Positions 16,643-23,450 of a stretch of 64,000 nucleotides of DNA are shown in pieces. The notes beneath the pieces are model-generated. The model searched no databases. It was not told where the DNA came from and was given only the letters and a program-made list of their open reading frames with translations. Positions within the stretch are counted from its first letter, which is position 1; the number at the start of each line of letters is the position of its first letter. Source of the stretch: CALBPI01 sp963922335 (GTDB taxonomy: Bacteria; Pseudomonadota; Gammaproteobacteria; Steroidobacterales; Woeseiaceae); the NCBI GenBank assembly GCA_963922335.1, contig CAWUIB010000004.1, positions 62,001 to 126,000 on the forward strand, read 5' to 3'. Position numbers and translations under genes: made by a program.

Positions 16643-17476
16643 ATGACTTTGACAAACGGATTTAGCAAGGCGATTGCCCTTGCGAGCGTCATCATGCTCG
16701 GCGCCAGCAATACTGCGTTCGCCGGACATCACGAAGAGAAAGAAATGGCGGCGAGCATCGTCGCGACTGCTGCCGAGGCAGGACAATTCAACACGCTGCT
16801 CGCCGCTGCAAAAGCTGCGGGTCTGGCAGACACGTTGGCGAACGATGGTCCGTTCACCGTGTTTGCCCCGACAGATGAAGCGTTTGCGGCGCTGCCAGAG
16901 GGTACCGTCGAATCGCTGCTGCTGCCTGAGAACAAGGAAACACTCGCCACAATCCTGAAGTTCCACGTACTGTCCGGCAAGGTTGGCAGTGACGCACTGG
17001 CGGACGGCATTCAGGTAGACACGATCGCCGGTATTAAGGCAACGATCAGCGCTGCCGAAGGTGGCTTCAATATCGAGAACGCCAAGATCGTCGCAACCGA
17101 CATCGCAGCCAGCAATGGCGTGATTCACGTGATCGACCGTGTGATCCTGCCGCCTGAGTCCAGCGCTGCTCGAGAAACGCACGGTGACAATATGGTCGTC
17201 GCACTGATCAACGAAGCGATCGATGCCGGCGTACCGCTGTTCAACGACGGCAATACCGAAGCTACCGCAGGCATCTACAAAATCGCCGCGCAGTCGCTGG
17301 TCAGCTTTGCGGAGGCGTCGGGTCTGAGCGACACCGCTCGCATGCGACTTCGTCAAGGACTCGACCGCGCAGCAGCACAACATAGCTCACGGCAACAAGC
17401 CTGGACGCTGCGTTATGCACTTGACGATGTTCGCGCCGAAATGCGCGGCGACATGATGCAGGCGGCCACCCGCTAG
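16643..17476 (+). CDS. Exported fasciclin (FAS1) domain protein
   Basis: A 277-residue exported protein with a signal peptide (about 1-28, ending TAFAGH) and one FAS1 domain (about 33-172). Both FAS1 boxes are visible: GPFTVFAPTDEAFAALP and NGVIHVIDRVILPP. After it comes a helical C-terminal part of about 105 residues beginning NMVVALINEAIDAGVPLFNDGN, which I do not assign to a named domain. The SD (GGAG) is good. It is the first gene of an operon with an ECF sigma factor and an RskA-type anti-sigma factor; a 10-bp hairpin follows the stop. FAS1 proteins usually mediate adhesion or bind small ligands. Confidence 0.9.
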   Translation: MTLTNGFSKAIALASVIMLGASNTAFAGHHEEKEMAASIVATAAEAGQFNTLLAAAKAAGLADTLANDGPFTVFAPTDEAFAALPEGTVESLLLPENKETLATILKFHVLSGKVGSDALADGIQVDTIAGIKATISAAEGGFNIENAKIVATDIAASNGVIHVIDRVILPPESSAARETHGDNMVVALINEAIDAGVPLFNDGNTEATAGIYKIAAQSLVSFAEASGLSDTARMRLRQGLDRAAAQHSSRQQAWTLRYALDDVRAEMRGDMMQAATR

Positions 17477-17510
17477 ATCATGAGTGGGTTTGTTGCAAAC
17501 CGCTCTGGAA

Positions 17511-17541
17511 CGCTCTACCGTCGCTCGGCGTCGGTAGAGCG
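17511..17541 (+). terminator. 10-bp perfect hairpin between fasciclin and sigma genes
   Basis: CGCTCTACCG (17511-17520) and CGGTAGAGCG (17532-17541) pair perfectly around an 11-nt loop. No T-run follows, so it may act as an attenuator, an RNA stability element protecting the fasciclin message, or a weak terminator, rather than a strong intrinsic terminator. Confidence 0.45.
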
Positions 17542-17596
17542 ATTTCCTCCTGTTCTGCCAACGATCCCCGAGGCAGAACCGGACAAAAGGAGCTCC

Positions 17597-18136
17597 GTGA
17601 CTACCCAATCCGAGCCTACCCTGCTTGAGCGTATCGCAGCAGGAGAGCAACGCGCAGTAAACGCGTGCCTGGATCAGTATGGCGGCCTCGTTTGGTCGCT
17701 CGCTCGTCGTTTGTCACCGAACGACAATGACGCAGAAGATGCTGTTCAGGAAATCTTTGTAGAAATCTGGCGCCACGCCGACCGCTTCGATCCTTCGAAA
17801 GCGAGCGAGGCGACCTTTGTAGCGATGTTGGCTAGACGACGACTGATCGACCGCTTGCGTCGACACAACAGACAGCCGACCGAAGAAGAATTTGACGAGA
17901 CACTGAGTATCGCACCGTCAGCGGAATCCGCTGCAGAAGTGCGGACCGATGTAGCGCGCGTGGCACAAGTCATGGCGCAGATGAAGCCGGAACAACAAAA
18001 AGCTTTGCACCTTTCGGCCTGGATGGGAATGTCACACGCTGCGATAGCAGAAAAGATGGGGCTACCACTGGGCACGGTCAAGAGTCATATCCGGCGTGGA
18101 CTGTTGATGCTGCGGGAGCAGCTCACAACAACGTAA
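17597..18136 (+). CDS. ECF sigma factor (SigK-like context)
   Basis: A 179-residue sigma-70 family ECF factor. Region 2 (about 10-80) has DAEDAVQEIFVEIWRHADRFD and ARRRLIDRLRR; region 4 (about 115-175) has the helix-turn-helix SHAAIAEKMGLPLGTVKSHIRRGLLMLRE. I chose GTG at 17597 because AAGGAG lies 4 nt upstream; the frame is open back to 17480 but that region holds the hairpin. It should direct transcription of the adjacent genes and is held inactive by the anti-sigma factor encoded 16 bp downstream. Confidence 0.9.
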   Translation: MTTQSEPTLLERIAAGEQRAVNACLDQYGGLVWSLARRLSPNDNDAEDAVQEIFVEIWRHADRFDPSKASEATFVAMLARRRLIDRLRRHNRQPTEEEFDETLSIAPSAESAAEVRTDVARVAQVMAQMKPEQQKALHLSAWMGMSHAAIAEKMGLPLGTVKSHIRRGLLMLREQLTTT

Positions 18137-18152
18137 GTGCGGGGACTATCGC

Positions 18153-19055
18153 ATGACTAAGGACCAATATGAGTCCCAGCTCGATGAGCTGATCGACAAG
18201 GTGATGACGGCACCGGCGGACGCGTTTACCGCCCTGCCCGATGATGATGGCGCGCTGCGTGTACTGCTGCGCGAATTGGATGCAGAGACACCGGCTGATC
18301 TTTGCCAGTCCCTGGAACTGGCTGCCGCTGCGCCTCTGGCCAGCGTGCCGACCGGGGGTGAAGCAATGCCGGCACACCTCAAGAGGCGGATTGAACTGGA
18401 TGCCTCCAACCACATCGGCACGGCGCCTCGTGCGCCCCGAGCCAACAGTGTAACCAGCATTCAGAGTGCTCGACGACGCAGTGAGCCGGTTGTAGTGCCA
18501 GACACTGGTACGAACTGGTTTTCTGGTGCCGGGTGGCTGGCTGCGGCGGCGTTGCTTGTCGCGTTGGTCTTCAACCAGGAATCACCGGAGACAAGTCCGG
18601 TCGAGACGACGGTTGCCGACATCGCACCAGATGCAGCCGACGCGGGCGAAACATCAACACCGAGCAACGTGCTGGATCGCAATGAGCTTCTCGAAGTCGC
18701 TGGCACGATCACGGTGCCGTGGCTTCAGCCAAATCAAGCAGGATTCGAACTTGTGACTGGTGACGTCGTTTGGAACGACGCACTCCAGCAGGGATATTTG
18801 CGTCTGGCAAATATGCCCATCAACGATACCGCGGCGCGCCAATATCAGCTTTGGATCGTTGACCCGGATCGTGACGCGGAACCGGTGGACGGTGGGGTGT
18901 TCGATATCGTCGCGCGCAACGGCGAAGTGCTGGTTCCGATCGACGCTAAGCTTCGCGTATCTGAACCGACGGCGTTTGCTATTACGCTGGAACAGCGTGG
19001 CGGTGTTGTCGTTTCCGAGGGTCCGCTTTTGGTGGTGGCGCCCGTCGCATCCTGA
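18153..19055 (+). CDS. RskA-type transmembrane anti-sigma factor
   Basis: A 300-residue anti-sigma factor: cytoplasmic N-terminal part (about 1-125), one membrane helix (about 126-142, GWLAAAALLVALVF), and a periplasmic domain (about 185-298). The last part carries the RskA signature (QYQLWIVDPD, GGVFDIVARNGEVLVPI, AFAITLEQRGGV). The N-terminus lacks an HxxxCxxC zinc-binding motif. It should sequester the ECF sigma factor at the membrane until a signal leads to its release or cleavage. Its stop abuts the stop of the convergent sigma-54 activator. Confidence 0.85.
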   Translation: MTKDQYESQLDELIDKVMTAPADAFTALPDDDGALRVLLRELDAETPADLCQSLELAAAAPLASVPTGGEAMPAHLKRRIELDASNHIGTAPRAPRANSVTSIQSARRRSEPVVVPDTGTNWFSGAGWLAAAALLVALVFNQESPETSPVETTVADIAPDAADAGETSTPSNVLDRNELLEVAGTITVPWLQPNQAGFELVTGDVVWNDALQQGYLRLANMPINDTAARQYQLWIVDPDRDAEPVDGGVFDIVARNGEVLVPIDAKLRVSEPTAFAITLEQRGGVVVSEGPLLVVAPVAS

Positions 19056-20903
19056 TCAGGCACGAGGACGTGGGCGTTCTATGCCCCATGTTTTTATCCG
19101 ATCGCTGAGCGTACTCGGCTTGACCCCGAGGCGCTCGGCGGCACCCCCATCGCCCGACACCTTCCAACCCGCCGCCTGAAGCGCACGAATCGTGTTTTCA
19201 CGCTCAAACATACGCATTTCTCGCTCCGTCAGGACCTCCTCACCATCGAGTGCTTCGTCCGGCGAGGACACTACGTCAGATGTACCGACTGCCGGCTTGA
19301 TCTCACCCCCAAGCTCCTCGGGCGGCAGAGACAGATCAAGACGCAGATGGGCGTCTCGCGACAAGATGACTGCCCGCTCGATAACGTTCTTGAGCTCTCG
19401 AATATTGCCGGGCCAGGGGTAGTCACGCAGCAGCGCGGCCTGGCGCTGGGTGAGGTGCAAAACGGGCCGTCCGAAATCTCTCGCCGCTTGCGAAAGGAAA
19501 TGCTGCGCCAGTGCAACCACGTCGTCACCGCGCTCACGCAAAGGCGGCACCTCAAGCGGGAAAACACTTAGTCGATAGAACAGATCCTCTCGAAACTCGC
19601 CCGCGCGGACCGCTTCCTCCAGATCACGATTTGTCGCCGCAATCACCCGCACATCAACCTGGCGTGTGTAGTCCTCGCCGACACGTTCGAATTCGTTCTC
19701 CTGCAAGACCCGCAGTAGCTTTCCCTGCAGATCCAGTGGGATTTCGCCCACCTCATCGAGAAAGATGGTTCCTCCATCAGCGAGTTGAAAACGACCGATT
19801 CGGTCACGGTGTGCGCCTGTGAAAGCGCCTTTCACATGGCCGAAAAACTCACTCTCGAACAGCTCCTCAGGAATCGAGGCGCAATTCACCTTGACGAGTG
19901 ACTCACTACTTCGCGGACTTCTCGCATGCAACTCGCGCGCAACCAATTCCTTCCCGGTCCCGGATTCGCCAAGGATGAGTACGCTGGCGGGTGTCGCCGC
20001 TACGGCTTCAACACGCGCGAGCATCTGCCGCAGTGCTGGACTGGAGCCCACGACTTCACCAAACCGGAGCGATTCGTTGAACTCTTCGCGCAGGTAATCA
20101 CGCTCTGCCTCAAGCTCTTCGCGCAGTCGTGCGTTCTCTTCGAATGCCTTCCGAAGTGCTCGCTCCGCTTCGTTCCGCTCCGTCACATCTTTCGAAGCGA
20201 CCAACGTGCGCACCACTTCTCCAGCGGCGTTGCGCTCAGCCAGGGTCGACATCATCAGCTCAAGTATGCGCCCATCGCGAGTCACCATTTCGCGCTCGGA
20301 ATTTGTAATACCGCCCGATGCAATCAGGTACTCGAGCCGCTCCTGGCCACCGATAGCGCGACGATTGTCCTCGCTAAGAAAGCCCAGAATGGATTTTCCG
20401 AGGACGTCCTTGCGCTCGAACCCGAGTTTTTTCAACCAATGATCACTGACATCGGTAATCCGACCTTTCTGGTCAACGATATGCAGCATCGCGGGGGTTG
20501 CGCGATACATCGCCGCGTAGCGGGCCTCCAGCTCAGCGGCTTCATCCATATCCCGATAGATCGCCAGCGTGCGCAGATAAACGCCCGCGGCATCCCGCTC
20601 AACATCTGCACTGGTCATCAAACGCACAGGCGCACCGTTGCGATCGAGGAATACCACAGGCACGTCTCGCACAGACCCGGTACGCCGAAGCTGCGGGATA
20701 AACTCTTCCTTAATCCGACGCACGGAATCTTCATCCGCGATGTCGGTGGGTCTCAGCGACTCCAGCTCTGCTCGTGAGTAGCCAAGACGGTTAATCATCG
20801 CGTCGCTCTGGTCGATGAAAAAACCCCGCTCGTCCAACGCGGCGACCATGATCGGTAGCCGCTGAAATAGAAACTGATATCCCGGTTTTTCGTTAGCAGC
20901 CAT
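19056..20903 (-). CDS. PAS-PAS-AAA+-Fis sigma-54-dependent activator
   Basis: A 615-residue bacterial enhancer-binding protein. Two PAS domains (about 10-125 and 130-245) and a coiled linker (about 240-275) precede the AAA+ domain (about 283-520), with Walker A GESGTGKE, the sigma-54-contacting GAFTGA loop and a Walker B region FLDEVGEI. A Fis-type helix-turn-helix ends the protein (GGAAERLGVKPSTLSDRIKTWGI). There is no receiver domain, so PAS sensing of a ligand or redox state probably controls it. The divergent upstream region holds repeated half-sites and a sigma-54 promoter, making it the obvious local regulator. Confidence 0.93.
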   Translation of the reverse strand: MAANEKPGYQFLFQRLPIMVAALDERGFFIDQSDAMINRLGYSRAELESLRPTDIADEDSVRRIKEEFIPQLRRTGSVRDVPVVFLDRNGAPVRLMTSADVERDAAGVYLRTLAIYRDMDEAAELEARYAAMYRATPAMLHIVDQKGRITDVSDHWLKKLGFERKDVLGKSILGFLSEDNRRAIGGQERLEYLIASGGITNSEREMVTRDGRILELMMSTLAERNAAGEVVRTLVASKDVTERNEAERALRKAFEENARLREELEAERDYLREEFNESLRFGEVVGSSPALRQMLARVEAVAATPASVLILGESGTGKELVARELHARSPRSSESLVKVNCASIPEELFESEFFGHVKGAFTGAHRDRIGRFQLADGGTIFLDEVGEIPLDLQGKLLRVLQENEFERVGEDYTRQVDVRVIAATNRDLEEAVRAGEFREDLFYRLSVFPLEVPPLRERGDDVVALAQHFLSQAARDFGRPVLHLTQRQAALLRDYPWPGNIRELKNVIERAVILSRDAHLRLDLSLPPEELGGEIKPAVGTSDVVSSPDEALDGEEVLTEREMRMFERENTIRALQAAGWKVSGDGGAAERLGVKPSTLSDRIKTWGIERPRPRA

Positions 20904-20916
20904 GAAGTCACGGTTT

Positions 20917-20964
20917 TTCGTAAATTAAATTACGGAAAATTGTAATTTACGGATTTTCGTGAAT
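20917..20964. promoter_or_regulatory. Four-copy half-site array, candidate activator-binding sites (UAS)
   Basis: Four copies of a 9-bp element with consensus TYCGTRAWT lie at 20917-20925 (forward), 20928-20936 and 20945-20953 (reverse), and 20956-20964 (forward). The first two form an 11-of-13 matching palindrome. The array sits 44 to 91 bp upstream of the -24 element at 21008, a normal enhancer distance, and only 14 bp from the activator's own start codon. Binding by the neighbouring activator is inference. Confidence 0.6.
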
Positions 20965-20997
20965 CAAGAAATACTCTATCCTATTGTTTTTCTTGAT
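20963..20997. repeat. 9-bp inverted repeat between operator array and sigma-54 promoter
   Basis: ATCAAGAAA (20963-20971) and TTTCTTGAT (20989-20997) pair perfectly around 17 bp. The left arm, with the preceding A, matches the first half of the IHF consensus WATCAANNNNTTR but only one of the three final bases. A DNA-bending or second regulator site is possible. Confidence 0.4.
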
Positions 20998-21005
20998 AAT
21001 AGAAG

Positions 21006-21022
21006 TTGGCACGCTACCTGCT
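21006..21022 (+). promoter_or_regulatory. Sigma-54 (-24/-12) promoter
   Basis: TTGGCACG, 4 nt, then CTGCT: the invariant GG (21008-21009) and GC (21020-21021) have the required spacing, and TGGCAC is perfect. One base of TTGC is changed to C. The predicted transcription start is near 21033, about 66 nt upstream of the small exported protein's ATG. Confidence 0.7.
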
Positions 21023-21098
21023 ATGTACTCAGGGAGAAGAGGCTGTGTTGATTGTCTGACCCTCGTTGGACAGCAGCCTCCCGAAGGAAGGTAGCAAA

Positions 21099-21383
21099 AT
21101 GAAGCAGCGACGTATGAGAGCAATCGCCCTCGCGGGCGTCCTCGGAATGACCGGCGCGCTGCACATGCCTCTCATGGCGAACGATGCAGTGACCGCCATG
21201 GACGAGATCATCGTGCGAGCCAGCGCAAGCGAGTTCATGGATGTGTCCGCACCGCTCGAGGAGGCTGTTGCAGCAATCCGCGAGCAAAACGAAGCAGACT
21301 TGCGCACCACAGTGCAAATCGAACTGGCTGAAACCTTTGGCACGGATCGAGGGATTTTGGTCGCGCAAGACAACATGAGGTAA
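21099..21383 (+). CDS. Small exported protein under sigma-54 promoter, function unknown
   Basis: A 94-residue protein with a basic N-terminus and signal peptide (about 1-27, ending MPLMAN). The mature part of about 67 residues is acidic and mostly helical (VSAPLEEAVAAIREQNEAD). I recognise no family. The ATG at 21099 has GGAAGG nearby and removes 11 upstream codons that lack an SD. It is the only gene directly downstream of the sigma-54 promoter, so it is the likely main target of the divergent PAS-sensing activator. Confidence 0.65.
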   Translation: MKQRRMRAIALAGVLGMTGALHMPLMANDAVTAMDEIIVRASASEFMDVSAPLEEAVAAIREQNEADLRTTVQIELAETFGTDRGILVAQDNMR

Positions 21384-21469
21384 CTGGGTTCAAAACGTCA
21401 ACAGAACTCCCTCCCCCTGAAGAACTGTTGACACACCCCTGCGTTTCACGATCAACCGTGGGACGCACC

Positions 21470-21565
21470 GGCGCTACCACCCCCCCTCTGAGGTGGCGCC
21501 ATTTGTGGAGGGGCCGGGTCTGTTTCGCAGACGCCAAAAACGCATGGGCACCCCCCCTTGCCCAT
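21470..21565. repeat. Three consecutive hairpins in a C-rich intergenic stretch
   Basis: Stem 1 is GGCGCTACC/GGTGGCGCC (21470-21500, 8 of 9 paired); stem 2 is GTCTG/CAGAC with a 5-nt loop (21518-21532); stem 3 is ATGGGCA/TGCCCAT with a C-run loop (21544-21565). No gene occupies 21384-21644. On the minus strand stem 3 is followed by GCGTTTTT and could end antisense transcription. A good isolated -35 box (TTGACA, 21586-21591) follows, but no matching -10 is clear. Confidence 0.45.
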
Positions 21566-21644
21566 CCGGCCCCGACACCCTTTTCTTGACATGCGCTTTC
21601 TCGCCCCCAAATCAACCGATCGATGCAATACTGGAGCACGAACC

Positions 21645-22472
21645 ATGCTGAACACAGAAACCACAGAGAACTGGGTATTCGATGCCACGGCAGAGAACTT
21701 CGAGTCGATAGTCGTCAACGCGGAGGTTCCGGTGCTCGTCGATTTCTGGGCACCGTGGTGCGGGCCTTGCCAACAAATAACGCCGATGCTGAACAGCCTT
21801 GCGGATCGCTATCAGGGCAGGTTTAAGGTCGCCAAAGTCAACGTTGACGAAGAGAACGCCCTTGCGGGCGCGTTCGGCGTGCGCAGCATCCCGATGCTAG
21901 TGCTGTTCCACCAGAAGCAGGCGGTCGAGCAAATCGTTGGACTACAACCGGAACAGGCGCTTGTACAGCTGATTGACAAGTACGTAGCGCCGGCCGACGA
22001 CGACTTACGACAAGCCACGCAAGACGCTGTACTTAGTGCAGATGACGCATCGGCGCGGGAAATGTTGCTCGAGGCGCTTGAGGCGAATCCCGAAAACGGC
22101 GCCATCAAGGTCGATCTTGCAAGAGCCGAGATGGCGCTGGGCAAGTACAGCGACGCGCTGAATCGATTGAGTGATCTACCCGGTGAAATCGAGGCCAGTG
22201 CGGACGTGCAAACACTCAAGGCCGAACTCGGACTGCTCAATGAAGCGTCCCGTCTGGAATCGTCGGATTCGCCATTGGCCAAAGCGCTTGCCGAGGCCGC
22301 GCGCAAAGACTATGCGATCGCGATCAACGCGTTGCTAGATATTGTCCGGAACAAAGATGCTGATGACAGTGGTGCTGCGAAAGCGAACCTGTTCCGGATT
22401 TTTGATCTGCTGGGCAGCGCGGATGATCGCGTGCAGACCGGACGGCGGGCGCTCGCGAACCTGCTGAACTAA
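21645..22472 (+). CDS. Thioredoxin-TPR co-chaperone, CnoX/YbbN-like
   Basis: A 275-residue cytosolic protein: thioredoxin domain (about 8-112) with the active-site CGPC at C39-C42, then a helical tetratricopeptide region (about 118-275). This architecture is that of YbbN/CnoX, which protects proteins from bleach-type oxidation and passes them to GroEL. Unlike E. coli CnoX, whose motif is degraded, both cysteines are kept, so it may also be a reductase. The ATG at 21645 has GGAG 9 nt upstream; an upstream in-frame codon at 21558 lies in the hairpin region. Confidence 0.9.
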   Translation: MLNTETTENWVFDATAENFESIVVNAEVPVLVDFWAPWCGPCQQITPMLNSLADRYQGRFKVAKVNVDEENALAGAFGVRSIPMLVLFHQKQAVEQIVGLQPEQALVQLIDKYVAPADDDLRQATQDAVLSADDASAREMLLEALEANPENGAIKVDLARAEMALGKYSDALNRLSDLPGEIEASADVQTLKAELGLLNEASRLESSDSPLAKALAEAARKDYAIAINALLDIVRNKDADDSGAAKANLFRIFDLLGSADDRVQTGRRALANLLN

Positions 22473-22475
22473 ACC

Positions 22476-23339
22476 TCAAGCACCAAGGTGTTCACGCAAG
22501 AATGCGATCGTGCGAGCGAATGCGCGCGCTGCAGAAGCCTCGTTGTAGCGGGCGTCTCCAGGGTTGGCGAATCCGTGTAGCGCGTCTGGCTCGACGACGA
22601 CTTCGACGGGTCTGCCCAAGTTCAGAGCGGCATCGCGAAATGCCCGCACGTCGGTGATGGGTATCGATCGATCGCGCCCGGCGAAAATGGCGAGCAGCGG
22701 TGTGTCGAGCATCGCAAGTGCTTCAGGATCGGAATCGGGCTGGCCGTAATAGCTGACCGCTGCGGTAACCGCTTCGGCGTTGTTTTGCGCCGTGCGCACC
22801 GACCACTGGGCGCCTTGTGACCAACCCAGAGTGGCGACAGCGGGCGCCCCGGCAATTTCGGTCAGAAAACCTATCGCCGCGGTAATATTCGCGTCGGCGG
22901 CGTCCATCGATTCCAAAAGATCGCGAGAGAGCTCGCCCGCGCGAACGTTGCTTTTTGTCACTTCGCCGTCGTACAAATCAACCGCCAAGGTCATGAAACC
23001 CTGAGCGGCAATCTGCTCAGCCGCCGCCTTGATATCGTCATTCAGACCCCACCATTCGTGGATCACGATCACCGCGGGCAGTGGCTCAACCATCGTCTCC
23101 GGAAACGCAAAATAGCCGCGGATGAGCGCATCCTCGGATTCACCATAAGGCAGCATCTCTCCGGCAACCGCGACAGGATCGCGCAAGGACGACTCCGCAG
23201 GCGTAGATGCCGCCTCGGCCTGCGCCGCGGGCTCAGGTAACGTTTCAGCAGTTTCAGTTGCGGGCGCCTCGCCTTCTCCGCCACACGCAGCAAGCGCCAG
23301 CATCAGGGGAACGAGCATCCAACGGGGGGAAAGCATCAT
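22476..23339 (-). CDS. Dienelactone hydrolase-family lipoprotein
   Basis: A 287-residue alpha/beta hydrolase carrying a lipoprotein signal (LALAAC, lipidated cysteine C19) and an acidic, alanine-rich linker to about residue 50. The hydrolase part shows VIHEWWGLNDDIK, DLYDG, the nucleophile elbow GWSQGAQ and DALHGFANP with the catalytic histidine. Classical dienelactone hydrolases use cysteine (GxCxG); here the position is serine. The substrate is unknown. I took the first of two adjacent ATGs (23339). It is convergent with the thioredoxin-TPR gene, 3 bp away, and divergent from the CHAT operon. Confidence 0.83.
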   Translation of the reverse strand: MMLSPRWMLVPLMLALAACGGEGEAPATETAETLPEPAAQAEAASTPAESSLRDPVAVAGEMLPYGESEDALIRGYFAFPETMVEPLPAVIVIHEWWGLNDDIKAAAEQIAAQGFMTLAVDLYDGEVTKSNVRAGELSRDLLESMDAADANITAAIGFLTEIAGAPAVATLGWSQGAQWSVRTAQNNAEAVTAAVSYYGQPDSDPEALAMLDTPLLAIFAGRDRSIPITDVRAFRDAALNLGRPVEVVVEPDALHGFANPGDARYNEASAARAFARTIAFLREHLGA

Positions 23340-23450
23340 GCGAATTTGGGTCTGATTTCCTTGGGGCCGACATTTTTGCACCGACGACCGTAAAAAGGGA
23401 AGTCGAACAGTCGCTTGCGGTTCCGCGTCAGGCGGTGCGACTATCAGAGC

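Noticed and set aside
22476..23339. Loss of activity in the dienelactone hydrolase because the nucleophile is serine
   Set aside because: Serine is a normal nucleophile in alpha/beta hydrolases and the histidine is in place.
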